A DNA stretch of 64,000 nt from Rhexocercosporidium sp. MPI-PUGE-AT-0058 (Eukaryota; Ascomycota; Leotiomycetes; Helotiales). Below the pieces are notes generated by a model. That model did not search any database, was not told where the DNA came from, and saw nothing but the letters and a program-made list of their open reading frames with translations. A program made the position numbers and the translations under genes. The stretch spans positions 620,001-684,000 of the forward strand of contig JAGTJL010000017.1 of assembly GCA_020746875.1 (NCBI GenBank). The letters run 5' to 3'. Position 1 is the first letter of the stretch. Every line of letters begins with the position of its first letter. Shown here one piece after another: positions 24,234 through 37,728 of this stretch.

Positions 24234-25966
24234 TGTGAATGCTGTGTTGTTTGGTGGTTTGGATGCTTTCGGGATGGGTGGTTCGACAATCTCAAGCTTG
24301 CTCCTATTGCCGACGGGACGCTGTTATGGCCTGATTGCCTGACAGTGGGTGGGGCATTTCACTTAGTAAAGAGCCATCTCGAACAAAACTTCATCTCTTT
24401 GAAAAGAAACTCGTCAAAACGGACCAATGCTTTACGACTAGGTAATGCTTTCGTGGGAAGCTTCTTGATAGCTCTCTTCAGGGCGTGGATTCTGTATTTT
24501 CTGGTGTATTTACAGATTTAGGGAGGTGTTCAATCTCCCTTTTCATGCCTAGAGCTTCAAGAACAGGCCTTGGTGCGCCTTTTTCTCTCTCTCCATGTTC
24601 CTGGAGTAAGGACGACAAGAGCTAAGAGTTTGGACTATGAGCTTTCCTGATGAATTGATTCGTGTCGTCTTATCCTCCAATCTATTAGTGTCACAATTAA
24701 TTTTCTTGCGATACTAACCCCTTGGACTTCAGTCGTAGCTGGCTCAGTTCCGGCTCCGCACAAGGAATTAAATGATGCCTACCTACGTCGCATCTTATAT
24801 GAACCAGAAGTCGATATCTTCTGTCCTGAGAGCTTTCATATCCTGCAGCCACACACGTCGAAAATGGGTGAACATTGTGCCTCCTTCCCAAGCGGGCAAT
24901 CGTTGAGTGCTAGAAGGCTACCTGGCAGAAAGTACAGTCAGTACCACAAAGCCAATTGTGATACTTACTAACGATAATGCATACGAACATGGAAAGCTGT
25001 GAGTTGCAAGAGTACGGCACGTTTGATCATTGGTTGGGGGGAACAAGATGTACATCCAAATCTACCTTGGTTTTGTGATAATTGTATTCCATGAAGAGGC
25101 GAGTATAATTGAGGTCCAACGTCTTCTACTTGTATGATTCCACCTAACACGCACATTTCTTTCCTGGTGACTTGTTTACGATGGTACTCACCGAGAGAGC
25201 TTCCTTCCATGGTGGATCCTTTTCCAATGTCCAATGAAACAACATCACCGGCATTTTCACTCTCATGCTGCATGATCTCCCCGAACATCACACGAAAAGG
25301 TCATGGGAGGATGCTTTCCGTTCCCTCCGTTCCGCGCAGACAGATGCATGGCCAAATCAAAATCACGTCAAATCAAATCACATCACCGCGCGAGGAATTC
25401 ATGCACCCCTCCCCAAGTGCCTGGGTCCGTTAATTTCACGGCCCCTTGCCTTGCGTCGATGGCGATGGCCCAATCGAGCGGCACTTCTTCCTTCCTGGAC
25501 GTGCAGCGCGCTTGGACTCTTGGAGCTGCAGCGAGCGATGGGACTGGCTGCAGTCCTCCGGACTTACCTCGCCTCGTACCTCCCCCTTTGGCAACGACGA
25601 TTTGCTTTGCCTGCTCTGCTCTGCTCTGCTCTGACCAACCTTCAAAGAAGAATTCAAATCTTTTCCACCCACACTCCTTACCACCGATTAATACTACCCA
25701 CCAGCAATACCCTTCTTCGTTTCATTCGATTCGACTCACTTCAATTCATTTCACCATCTGCACTTCTTTCGCGTTTCTCCTTGCGCTCGCTGCGAGTGAT
25801 TAATTTCCTTCCGCCGCTTCAACGCGCTAGCCTTGACACGAACCAGACTTGACTTCACCAACCCGACTCTCCTCCTACGTGTTACGACGACAGTCCGAGT
25901 GTTTGAGGCATGTTATGAGATATAGGCCTTGGAGAAGAAGAGAAGGAGCCCTCTTCAGTCGCCGCG
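24234..25966. other. Long 5' region of erf2
   Basis: About 1.7 kb before the erf2 start. It includes a CTCTG-type pentanucleotide run (about 25612-25634) and a pyrimidine-rich leader with an overlapping 195-codon open frame (25265-25852) of low-complexity content. A 107-codon minus frame (24968-25291) starts plausibly but ends in unconvincing sequence. I accept none as a gene. Confidence 0.4.
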
Positions 25967-28007
25967 ATGGCGTCTCAGGACAATAGGACAACGATTCCAC
26001 AGCCTCCGAATATCGACGATTCGAGCCGGGTCGCAAATTCCGAAGCAGGAGATGTAGAGAGTATTCTGTCATCGCGGATGACAGATATCGCCTCGGAGGA
26101 TGGCAGAGATCCAGCCGCAGATCCAGCGACAGGCTCAACTGCACAGCAACCCGGTCAACGACGTAGTGTTCAAACAAACGCTTCGAGACCGACGACCAGC
26201 TTGACTGGAGTTTCGACCCAACGAGGCACATGGTCTCAAGCCTCGGCATCTCGAAGAGGACATGCCTCACTCAACAGTACAGCACGGGGCAGTGTATCGA
26301 CAACCGCTGGTCCAAGACCAAAAAGTGGCAGGTCCCATGTCCCATCCCTCACTTCACATGCCTTCTTTCACCCGATGAGTTCGCAAAGGCTGCAGGCGCA
26401 ACGAGGAGGTGCAAGACCACCAGCTTTGACACAACAAGGCGTGAGTGAGAGCCTATCCCAGGGAGGTGGCATGCTCCGGAGCAGCGTCAATACCAATCCA
26501 ACAGCCAGGCAAGGAGATGATCCAGATGGACCGCCACCACCTTCGAGAGGGACGGAAATGACTGAGCAGGAGACTATGGAAAGAATCACAGCCAATACAA
26601 GCCCAACCCAGGGTCACCATCCAGCTGGAAGTCTGACCGAGAGTGTACGGCCTTTGCAACGGGGCCCAGCCAATGCCAAAGGACTCAGCCTTGCGATCGA
26701 CAAGAGCTACAAAAATGGGAATGGACTTGCCACGCCCTCGAAATCTCCTCGGTCATTCCGGTCTAGCTTCCTTCTACCCAGTCGTGGCGATGTAGCACCA
26801 AGCAGTCCTAACCGAAGCAATCAAGGGAGGGAGAAGTTATCTTCAATTGCGTCTTCACCTGGTTTGACACCAGTTGATCCGCCCAAAATCGTTCCCAAGA
26901 CTCCAAAGCTTGGTAGTAATTACGAGTATTTCACTGGTAACACAGTATTTTTCTGGGGTGGAAGGATACAAAACACCCGGCATAGGCCCATCAACATTGC
27001 CACAGGGCTATTATTTGTGATCCCTGGAGTGCTCTTCTTTGTATTTTCAGCCCCTTGGCTGTGGCACAACCTTTCGCCAGCTATCCCCATTGTGTTCGCT
27101 TACATTTACTACCTGGCGATGTCATCTTTCGTCCATGCTTCCATTTCTGATCCAGGGGTAAGTCTTCATTTCCAATCATGTAGAGTTGACTGACACTTAC
27201 TAGATTCTTCCTCGAAACCTTCACCCAATGCCCCCTCCTGAGGAGAACGAGGATCCGCTTCGGCTAGCACCCCCAACAAACGATTGGACTATGATCAAGT
27301 CTGCTCAGTCTGCTACAGCAGCCATGGAAGTTCCAACCAAGTATTGCAAGACTTGCAATATCTGGCGACCAGCTCGTGGCCATCATTGTCGTATTTGTGA
27401 TAACTGCATCGAGACCCAGGACCACCACTGTGTATGGATCAATAATTGTGTGGGCCGACGCAACTACCGATACTTCTTCACGTTCGTCTCGTCTGGTACC
27501 CTTGTTGGACTGTATCTTCTCGGCGCAAGTCTCGCCCAAATTCTGGTGTATATGAACCGACAAAACATCTCCTTTGGTGCAGCAATAAACCACTTTAGAG
27601 TCCCATTCGCCATGGTCATCTACGGCGCCGTCGGAACTCCTTATCTTCTAGCTCTCATGGTCTATCATCTCTTCCTCATGGGCCGCGGTGAAACAACCAG
27701 GGAATATCTCAATTCTCACAAATTCCTCAAGAAAGACCGCCATAGACCGTTCACCCAAGGCAACATCCTCAAAAACTGGTTTGTGGTGCTATGTCGGCCC
27801 CGACCTCCTACATACCTCAACTTCAAGCGCAAGTACGAAGAAGGTGATCAGCGCTTTGGAGAACGGAGAGGGACGCGAACCGCTCCACTACGGAAAGAAG
27901 TCCAAGGCAAGGGCGTAGCAATGGAAATGCAAAACGTCCCTGCTGAGGATGGAGGCTTCCAAGGTCCTTCAGCATTAAGAGAGACCAATGGACAGCCCCA
28001 GGCTTAA
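25967..28007 (+). CDS. erf2: Palmitoyltransferase Erf2 (DHHC family)
   Basis: Exons 25967-27157 and 27204-28007 give 664 residues; the intron interrupts ISDPG/ILPRN, a typical site. The first 320 residues are Ser/Thr/Pro-rich and disordered. FFWGGRIQNTRHRPINI leads into two membrane helices. The zinc-binding Cys-rich domain runs from KYCKTCNIWRPARGHHC (first Cys about 445) to TQDHHCVWINNCVGRRNYRYF, with the catalytic DHHC at 470-473. Two more helices follow, then the conserved FLKKDRHRPFTQGN and a basic tail. In yeast Erf2 works with Erf4 at the ER or Golgi to palmitoylate Ras. The disordered N-terminus is longer than in yeast, as usual in filamentous fungi. Confidence 0.95.
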
Positions 28008-30703
28008 TCGGTCCTGCTTTTCTCTATCTTTGTTCTATTTTTGTGTGGTGTACGATTTAGCGATTCTTATTCTTGTTGCTTCGGGGAGGGAAGGTTTGGT
28101 AAAGGAAATGGGAAGACGGGGATGGAAAACTTCTTGAATACTAAATAGTGGTAATATTGTCTTTTCTATTTTTGGAGCTGGGAGGGGAGGAGGGGGAATA
28201 CCTCGGGTAATGTGTTTGTTATGACACCCTGAGAGTGGCCTGACGGCGTGTATTCTTTGTATCATAGGTGGGCGAGGTGGGATGAGGAAGTCGGAAAGAG
28301 ATGAAACGAGGCAGAGGCGTTGTGTGTAATTGAGATGGGATGCGGTCGTGCTATAGATATACCCGCTGTTGTTTACTGTATAATTGGCACATGTTGCTGT
28401 GCAATACCATCGAAGCTTTCTTCACATTCTCTCTGCCATTCTCTCCTATCTTCAAATAGCGGACAAGCATCGCTGGTTCACAATAACAACCTTGGTAGGG
28501 CAGTAGTTGTTGGAGTGGCAGTCCATCCCTTCGATTTTCTTCCCCTAAAAAAATTGGCTATTTTCAGGAGTCAGGACTCTTGTTTACTATTCCTGATAAT
28601 TCCTCGTATCCCAACCCCCAAAACACCAACCTCGGCGGACGAGCTCTGCAACCCCTTCCTCTACCTCATCTATCCTAGGAAAGAGTCACATCAGCCTCTC
28701 ACCTTCCACAAGCTCCATCATCCTCCCGTCTATGTTTCTCTTCCATTTATAATTATGGTTTGACGCTTGGTGTCTGATGAAGCGTTCGGATGAGAGTTTG
28801 CCGGTGACAACAATGGTGATGCGGGGAGTGGCAGTAGTAAATCGTAATTTACATGGGAAGTAGTAGTGTCGGATACATGTGGAGGAAGACGTTCCTCTGT
28901 CGATAAGTAGTATCGGGATTTGAGATGAGTCTTCACTTGATGCCAGTTGAGTTCAAGGTGCCTTTTGATCGAGGTGCTCTTTGATCACTTCATTCCCTGA
29001 TGATAGTCTGTCGGGGGTCATGTTGCTAGGAGGGGGTTGGTTATATACTTCATTTTCGAGTTTGGAGAGGGGCGTTGACTTGGTGTCAAAGCACGCATTG
29101 TACTCCTTTCAGAGGTGAGGAGCTTTGTGTGCTGAGATTGAGACGATGTAGATCAGGATCTAAGTGCAACCCGCAGATCTCTTTAAATATATATATAAAG
29201 TTAGGTATTTTTGCCTTCTCGTCCCGAGATGTATTGTTCCCAGTGCTATTATCTATAACTACGCCCTTCAGATATCGTCCGAGGATCTCATGCCTTGAAC
29301 TAAAAGAACGGGACAGCAAATTCCTGGCTGCAGACCGAGTATGAGGGAAGCAGAAAAAAAGTTAGATAGCTGAAAGCTGTCAAGTACAGTGTCTCGTTTC
29401 TAGAAGCTAGATTTAGGGAATCTTGTTATCTTGACATATGAAATCAGGTTATCTAGCATTGCTGTCATTATCAAGAGTGTCGTCACTCTGATCTCCTTCT
29501 GGGGATGAGAAACAGAGTCTTTTCAACTTCTGAGTCCAGTACTTTACATGATGAGCTTGAAACGTAAATTGACAAGATGAAAGGTAATGGGACTTTTGTC
29601 AGCAGTACTTAATCAAATGATGCCGAATGCTCTTTCTCGTCCGCGGTAGTCCGTGGGCTTGCTTGCACCTTGCGAAGGTTGAACTTTTGAGTAGCGCATG
29701 AGTGCTCGCTTTGATCGGACAGAGTGTGCCGGTCTTTCTTTTATATTGCCAGCTTTCTATCTTGAGTAGACTAAGTTTTATTTACTTCGGAACTTTTTCT
29801 GCGATTTGCTTGGTCGCTCTCTATATACCATTAGAAATTACAGTCAGAATGTCAGAAGTTAGAAATTCAAGCATCAATTTCTGGCATTCAAGAAGTGAAT
29901 AACTTAAAACTCATATCTCGTCTCAAAAACTGCAAGAGACATGTTCAGCCAGAGGATGGCACGACTAAACGGATCCCCTGGAATGCGGTACCTTTTTCTT
30001 TACAAGCACACTAGAATGGGAAATGGGAATCGCATTTTGTCTTTTGTGCAACTGTACGGGATTGCGTAGGAAGACGAGATAAATGCTACAAGGTCAGCGC
30101 CTGAGATCAAGTGGACAACTCTATGAGTCCTCGGGGCTGTTGGAAACACTATTCCGTCTCCCAATTCCGGCGGTCTTGGTTGTCAAACGACCAAGTGTTG
30201 TTGATTTTCATGGTTCGTCGCCTGCATCTGTCGACCTAATTTCCAAACTTCAGTCAACCACCTTTCTTGCTCTCAAAGCTACAATCTTTCTGGCAGCAAT
30301 AGAAATTGGCTGTGTTAGAAACCTAACTTAAAGGTTCTTCTCAGTCTAAGGGTCCTGAGGGAGGAACTCTGGTATTCTGGCCCTGCTTGCTTTCATAATC
30401 GACTTGGTTCCCACTCCGTTTATACTTCCAGCTCAAATTTCTCGCATGTAATCTTAGATTCACTCCCAAGTAAAATCCAGTAGTCATCTTCCAAGATTCA
30501 CTTTTGCACTCATTCCCCTTGCCCGAATTTTCGCCATACGTACCTAATATCCAAGCACCCAGAAGTGAAAGGGAAAACTCTGCAAAGTGGGGGACCCCTT
30601 CGGCAAACGATCCCACCTCAACCCACCACTCATATTTCACAATCCTCCACAAATCACTAACCCAAACACATATCCAAATAAGAACGACACGAATATATCA
30701 TCT
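28008..30703. other. Gene-poor intergenic region
   Basis: About 2.7 kb after erf2 and before the tRNA. Open frames such as 28320-28763 (plus) lack family content and look like chance. A (TA)n-like stretch occurs near 29185. No RNA gene or mobile element was recognised. Confidence 0.4.
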
Positions 30704-30802
30704 GGACAGATGGCCGAGCTGGTTATGGCGCCAGGTTAAGGTTTCCTTAGCAACAATCTCCTGGTCACGAAAGTGGCGTGGGTTCGAGTCCCACTCTGTT
30801 CA
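30704..30802 (+). tRNA. trnL(AAG): tRNA-Leu(AAG) with short intron
   Basis: The acceptor stem pairs GGACAGA (30704-30710) with TCTGTTC (30795-30801), discriminator A at 30802. Box A (TGGCCGAGCTGG) and box B (GGTTCGAGTCC) are intact. The anticodon stem pairs CCAGG (30731-30735) with CCTGG (30760-30764). The loop TTAAGG gives anticodon AAG at 30738-30740, followed by an intron of about 17 bases (30742-30758). The class II variable arm TCACGAAAGTGGC supports leucine. Confidence 0.95.
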
Positions 30803-30813
30803 TTGAGAATTTA

Positions 30814-30818
30814 TTTTT
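30814..30818 (+). terminator. RNA polymerase III terminator of tRNA-Leu
   Basis: A TTTTT run 12 bases past the mature 3' end, the usual Pol III stop signal. Confidence 0.75.
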
Positions 30819-33800
30819 GCCTTTCTTGGTGGCCCTTTTGCTTTTCTTTTGATTTCTTTTTTAAGCACGGTATTCTTTTGGTTGTTATTTAAAGGAATGG
30901 GAATCTGTATTAAGCTTTCGTATTATATTCTAGCCTTTTTTGCACGTCCGAAGATCGTCCTCTTTCCGCTTGTGTATTTCGCTTGGTTGAGCATGGAAGT
31001 CGTGTCAGGGAATCTGGAGGAACTTGAGAGGTGTCTATCGCACTGGTAATAATCTTACGTAGAACCAAATACTGTTGGCGTTATTTGGTCAGTAGCTACT
31101 TTGCAGAAGATTTATGAATATATTCAACTGCCTTTAAACCTCCAGTCAATGGCCAGTAGGTTGACCAAAGTTCAAAACACATTCATGAGTCACTTACTAC
31201 ACCCTGCACATCCTCGATTTGAATCCACGACCGTTACTGGAGCCACGAAAGCCAGCCAACTTAATTTCAATAGGCATATGTGACTTTGTGAACTACATAC
31301 CCTATCCTCTTCTCGTAATTGAGGTGGCATGATGTACTTAACTATGGGAAGTTAGGTACACTAAGCTCCAGCTCTTTGTTTTCAAAGTCCTCGCTGATAT
31401 TATTCAGTGAAGACTATCCATACACGCTGTCATGGCTGGAAGTAGAGAAGACAGTACGAGATTTGTATGTGATAGAAGTAAACAGAACCTTAAGATATGC
31501 AGATTGGTAGAAACAATATCGATTCATAAACTTCTGTGTGTTACAATCACAGTATCCAGTGTGCTTTTGAGGCCATGGGAGGAGTCATGGAAAGCAGGCT
31601 GAGGAGCATTGAGTCTCAAACAAGCTATTACCAAATCTCCAATCTCAACTTTTAGTACTACGTACTCATCATATAAAGGGGGAGAACAGAATTAAGGTTA
31701 AGCATCCGTGTACGAGACCTAGGATTCTGGGTCGAGGATATTCTCCAGACCAATACGGGGTGCATAGAGAACTGCACACCTTTGTAATATATGGAATCTT
31801 TTTGATGTGATAGAAGGCAATATTCTCTATTGCTTCGACTTTGACAGCTGGAGGGGATAGGGATCTTTAGAACTAGCCCCCACTGGGAAATAGAAATCAA
31901 AAATTAACAGCCGAACTTGCGGATGGGTTCTAAATGGCAGATTGCCATCGTCTTTTCCTTCTAGATACCTTTCAAATAGGCCAGCAATCAATTTCCAATC
32001 GGGAGTAGATATGTATTCTTTCTGCTTGAAATGGACAATCGGTGCCGTTCATAGCTTCGGCATTTGTTCATCTCTATAGTAGTCTCCACCTGGACTTCCG
32101 AGACACTTGTTGCCGAGCTTCAGACCGTTGTCGATCTAGTATTTGCTGTAACTAGACAGATTAGTCGAGCCAGGGGAGGAATCGAATAGCAGCAGATCAT
32201 AAAGTAGAAGCTCGAGAAAATTGATTGTTGTTCCTGTAATATGACAGGCTGTTGTGCTCTTGACAGGTCTCAGGTAGCAGTGGCTTCGTTGCGTTGAGTT
32301 TCGTCAGAAGCAATGGCTCTTGTTGTGACTGTTATTCCCTGCAACAGAACGAATATTTCAGACAGAAACATAATGAGGATTGGCAACGAGTGTTGGCGGA
32401 AGTACGATTTGTTCCAGTTGCAAGGTCGTCTTTGAAAATGGGGCTGAATTAGGTAGCATTTTGCTCACTACGCCACCGTCGAGGTCTGTTTGTCTGTCCA
32501 GAAACGCAACGCAGATATGAAATATCTCAAGTTACACTCTAGGTAGCTCAAATCGAACCAGTGTTGATTGGAAGTCCAGGGTAGTCGTTACATTGAGCCC
32601 AACTAGGGTATCTGGTGCTGCCTTCTCTTCTAGCAATTTACTCCCGATATCACACCACGCCATATGCCCAGGAAATATGAAAGTATTCAGGGCGGCCACA
32701 ATCAATTCAGAAGCCTACATGAAGGATGCGGAGGAATTTCTCCTTGTAAAAACAATTGTAAGATCAAGCCTGAGCTTGGGGCGATGAAGGAGCGTTCAAG
32801 TGACTGAACAGTATTGAGGGCCGCAGGTCAAAACCTCGTTACGTAACCTCCATCACCAAGAACTGAGTTTCGCGACGAACACGCTCATAACCAATGAATC
32901 TCAAACTGTCACGCCCTCAGTAATTGTAGATATTCAGTCGCATTAAAATTCGTACCTTGGATGTGGCTCGCGGACTTGGGTACGTTGAAGTGTTGCAGCG
33001 CTACCAAGGGGTTGAAAAGTCGAATAATTTTAGGCGTTGACATAGTACACTACTGATTGCTGCTATAAACACTTGATCTTGCAAGGTGAATATGGTCAAC
33101 ACAGAAGGTGCTTTAACGTCTTGAAGTTCCGTGAAACTCGCAATATGAGGTCAAGGCTGGCGAGCTCCACTGATCACAGAAGACCTTCATCCCGATTAGC
33201 CGCATAACGCAAACGCCACGTAGAAAAGCAAACAGCTGTTTCCCAGAATCTTGCCCCAATATGCCCAAAAGACACGAGTGCAATGCCTTCGCTGCGATGC
33301 GGTTATGATTATGTTGACCGCATTCTGTTGCCACCATTGTGTGGCGATGTGAATCCGGCCAGGGCTCGGGATTACTACATTTGATCGACCGTGGCGCAGA
33401 TAGTCAAAATACAAAACAATCGCAACTACCTATGAAAATTTACCGCAACGCAATCTTCCTTTCTGTTTGTCAATATACCGAAGGCCAAAAACATAAATCA
33501 CCCTCGTGTCAGAAATAACGTGCAAGTGTCGTGGTTGACGGAGGGGGAGGACAGTTGAGAACTCAAATCCCCACCTTTGAAACAAATGAAGCTCTCAGAC
33601 ATAGCAGCTTGCGAGGAAGCCACTGAACTCCTTATCGCAATTGAGGTTGAATAGAACCACAGACATTATGAGAGAATGCCCCCAACTTTGTACCCAAGGC
33701 TGCATTGTTTATGTTGGGCTGGCCCATAGCCTGCCGATGTGGCGGCCGAATGCTGGGACCAGTGATAACAGCAGCATATCGTATGCCTCCTAAAAGGAGG

Positions 33801-34559
33801 AACAGAACTTATCAGCAAATCCATGGGAAGGCTGGAAGTTATTGGACTTCAACTCAACAAGCACTTACAGAAGTTACCTGACCTTAGTTCGCTTGGGACT
33901 CTTTCAAACAATATGTAAGCTACAAGCTAGTACCTACTAATTCAAGTGTGCACCAGTGTTAGGCCACAGAAGTTGTTTGCACTTGTGATGTCAGCAATTT
34001 GAGAGGACACTATGCATCTGAGGAGGTCAGCTAGAAAGTGGTAAAGGAGGAACGGACAATTAAGGGGGCCCAAATGCATGCTGCCACTGTCCTGAGCCTT
34101 TGCCGTAGTTAAGAAGAGGATCAGTGACAATGAAGTGTATCGTAAGGTGTAAACAAATCACTCAGTGAGACTTTGGGGCATAGAGCCTGTTTCGTAAAGG
34201 CACGCAAGTGAGAAATTGCGGTCTCCCTATTCGCTAGATCAAAGTGATGTTTTTGACCTGCTCGCTCTCTCAGATCCCAGCCACGCATTTATAAGTCTAC
34301 CACCACACGAACCTTCCCTCCTTCCTTCCCCGCAGACAACACCAGACTACAACTCCCAACTTCGTCAGTTCTCACACTGCACACGTTTTTATCATTGCTG
34401 CTTCAGATTCTACGGAATCGTCTTGAAGGGACAAAGCTTCTGGCTATCTCCACCCATCTGCAGGAGTCCCCCTCGCCAATACCAATCGGCAATTTCCGTG
34501 CACAGCTCTAGGTCGCGCTTCTTGAACAACAATACTCCCTCACCACATGCAACGCGACA
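30819..34559. other. Gene-poor region before ash1
   Basis: About 3.7 kb with no reading frame over roughly 82 codons that looks like a protein on either strand. The last 350 bases (pyrimidine- and CA-rich) are probably the ash1 leader. I saw no inverted repeats, rRNA or tRNA. Non-coding transcripts cannot be judged by eye. Confidence 0.45.
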
Positions 34560-37078
34560 ATGACTGAAATCGCCATTCTATTCGATCTAGGAGACACGAT
34601 GAGAACATCCCCTCTTCCTCCCGCTCCTGAGATGGCGCGCGCTTCATCCGCAGACTCCGTTCTCAGTGTCATCACCGTCGACAATGCCTCGAACGCGCAA
34701 TCCTCCTCCTCTACACCCCCAACCAGCATTGGTGACAGTGGAAGCGTGTCATCTTCTTCGCTGAAGCTGGAGGATGCTATTATGACACCTGCGCCAGATA
34801 CCAATGGCCGCAGCCGTCGTCAACGAACGAGCATCAGCACGTATAACGTGAAGATCCTCAGTGGCACTGCCATTCATGCGCCGAAGAAGTTTAGCACAGA
34901 TCCAGCAGTCCGCGGAGAATCTTCAACTCGTCGTCGTCGTACTATCTCAGGCGACACGCTTCTCGGCAGCCTTGCTTCTACAAATGCGTCTACTGCGACA
35001 ATTGAGAAGACAGCAAACCGAATGGTCCAAGATGGCGTGGAGGCACTTAATCTACAATGGTCTCCTAAGGCACTCCCAAAGTCCATTCCAAAGTCAAAAA
35101 GTCAGACCAGCCTTAGCGGCAGCCCAAGAAGAAGCGCGAAGCAACGAGATCTCGAGCGTCGCAAGTCTTCGCGCCCTGCAGCAGAGATAGTTCAGAGCCT
35201 TACCAAGAAGCTCAGTGTTCTGGGAAAGAGAAGTCGCCAGACCTTCGACGACAGTCTGGCTGGTAGCCTAGCTGGATTGACAAGAGCCAAACGAGAACTT
35301 CGAAATCTTGCCGACACCAACGAATTTGCGAAGATCGACACACAGCCTGTTCTACATGAAGTATGGAGCAACGGTAAATTGGTCAAGCCCGAAAATCCAC
35401 GACAGAAGAAGAAGGCGGAGGAGGCCGCCCTTGCGAAGGAGAAGGAGAAGCAAAAACTGAAGGAGGAAGCCCTGAAGTTAGCTGAAATCCCCAAGCCTGT
35501 TGGCAAGAGGCAAAAGGTCTGGCTCACCAAAGGATTATATGCTGGACAGGTTGGAGATAATTTGAATTGGTTCAGCGGATCTTCTGAGAAGTCCATGAGG
35601 GATGGAGAGAAAATCGCGCCATTCAAGCCAAATAGCTTCATGCCGCTTCCAATGTGGCATGGGCAGCGATTGCTTCATTTGGGACGGGACTTCAAATTAC
35701 CTTTTGATATCTGTTCACCACTTCCTCCCGGACAGCCAAAACCCGATGAGTGGAGAAAGACCTCAAGCAGTAAGTTCACTTTATATAGAGGCTTGGAGCT
35801 AGCTAACAACACACCTTAGATCGATTTGTTGGTGAAGCCGCGGCCATGTGGAAGAAATCAAGCCTGTTTGATAGCTTTTCCTCTAAGTGTGTCTGCACCG
35901 CGAAAGACGGCTGTGATGACGATTGTCAGAACAGAATCATGCTCTACGAGTGTGATGACACGAACTGTGGCGCTGGCCGTGCACGTTGTTCCAACCGCGC
36001 TTTTGCAACCCTTCAAGAACGACGCAAAGCTGGTGGGAAGTACAGAATTGGTGTCGAAGTCATCAAGACTGCTGATCGAGGCTATGGCGTTCGCAGCAAC
36101 CGTTGCTTTGAAGCCAACCAGATCATAGTTGAGTATACTGGTGAAATCATCACTGAGGACGAGTGTGACCGTCGCATGAACGAGGATTATAAGAACAACG
36201 AGGTACGCTCTATTCTATACAGGAATCGAATTACGTTTGCTAATCAGCTATAGTGCTATTACCTGATGTCATTCGATCAAAACATGATCATCGATGCCAC
36301 AAAAGGCAGCATTGCTCGTTTTGTCAACCATTCTTGCAAGCCAAATTGCAGAATGGTAAAGTGGATTGTTGGTGGGAAGCCACGCATGGCTCTCTTTGCC
36401 GGTGACAACCCCATTATGACCGGTGACGAGTTGACATACGACTACAACTTTGATCCTTTCTCCGCCAAGAATGTCCAGGAATGCCGATGCGGTAGTGACA
36501 ACTGCCGAGGCGTTCTTGGTCCAAAGCCAAAGCCAAATCCTAAGGATGTCAAACCAGTCAAAGAGACGATCAAGGCAGCTCTCAAGGCTGGTGTCAAGGC
36601 TGGAAAGCGAAAGCTCAAGGAGTTGCTTGGCGGCGATGAGGCAGATGAAGCAGATGCCCGCAGTCCAAAGAAGAGGAAGATCAAAGAGGCTACCGGTGTG
36701 AAGAGATCGGCTTCTAGCGCGAGTATGAAGATGGCCAAGGGAGCAGCAAAAGCTGTCAAGAAGTCCGTCTCTTCCCAGCTTCTCAACGCTCGCAAAACGG
36801 TCGCAAGCAAGCGAGTCATTAAGAAGACGATGAAGGCCAGCTCCTTGAAGACCTATGGCAACCGAAAGACCACAGTTTCCTCGCGAAATTCCAGTCTCAC
36901 TATTGTTGCAACGGAGGGCAGCCCACGGGGTGTCAAGAAGTCAAGCGCTGCGAAGAAGAGTGTACGAAAGACGATTGTCAGGAGTGTCCGCGGCCCCAGG
37001 GTACTATCGCGAAATATTAGTGGTGAACAAGATGACAACGAAGGCACGATTCGAGTTGTTAGTGGTGGTGACGAATAG
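34560..37078 (+). CDS. ash1: ASH1-type histone H3K36 methyltransferase (AWS-SET-postSET)
   Basis: Exons 34560-35769, 35820-36202 and 36254-37078 give 805 residues. About 390 N-terminal residues are disordered and basic, ending in KVWLTKGLYAGQ. The AWS domain follows (CVCTAKDGCDDDCQNR, CGAGRARCSNRAF). SET motifs are RGYGVRS, VEYTGEIITEDEC, the cofactor-binding FVNHSCKPNC (N556, H557) and GDELTYDYNF; post-SET reads ECRCGSDNCRG. The last 170 residues are very Lys-rich (KKSVSSQLL, RKTIVRSVRGP), fitting DNA or nucleosome contact. No WW or SRI domain is present, so it is ASH1-like rather than Set2. In Neurospora ASH1 makes H3K36 dimethyl marks at poorly transcribed genes. The start could also be the in-frame MRTSPLPP 13 codons later. 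Confidence 0.92.
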
Positions 37079-37728
37079 GTTTTCCTTTGGAACTTCGGCG
37101 CTGGGACTACGGGAACATGGGCACATCATCAAAGGCGCATTTGGAGTTGGTTGCGAGCTCTTTCCTTCATTCGCGGCTCGTCTTCAACAAGAGTCTCTAT
37201 GTATGATTATCTACTAATTTCTCATCGGTGCTGAGCATGGCGTCTTGAATTTCATTGAATGGGCGGTCTGAGAAGGTTTTCCGGGCTGCTTTCGTAAACA
37301 TAGTTTTTAGCTAAAGTACCGTATCTGCAAATCAGGCTCTACTACACAATCTCTTTCTATCATGATGCCAGAAGGAATTCCAAACAAAATCCGAGGTGAC
37401 GCAGTCCAGATCCCATCCCAGTCTTCTCCACATATTCCAGAAAACCCAAGCGACCCCTTTTCCTCTAGCGTGAGTCCGAGCGCGGCTCTTCCCGCGCATG
37501 GCTTCCAGTCATCGAAATTTATCACGAAACCGCGAAGAGAGGTCGTCATCACCTCTGAATATTCTTCATCAAACTACCTACACCACACCACCGTCTCGAC
37601 GACAAACCCCAAGAACGAACTTCAATTCTGGCCATGATACTACCATAAGGCCATTTTAATCTCTAATTAACTTTCTTCTTTTCCAACTACTTCTGCTTGA
37701 GGACCCACGGTTCTCACTCTTCCCCTTC
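37079..37728. other. Intergenic spacer between ash1 and rim2
   Basis: 650 bases with the ash1 3' end and the rim2 leader. A 91-codon plus frame at 37362-37637 is Ser/Pro-rich and probably lies in the leader. Confidence 0.45.

Noticed and set aside
25265..25852. 195-codon plus frame upstream of erf2
   Set aside because: Lies in a pyrimidine-rich leader with a pentanucleotide run; three frames are open together and none has family content.
28320..28763. 147-codon plus frame
   Set aside because: Low-information hydrophobic and His/Pro content with no homologue recognised; probably chance.
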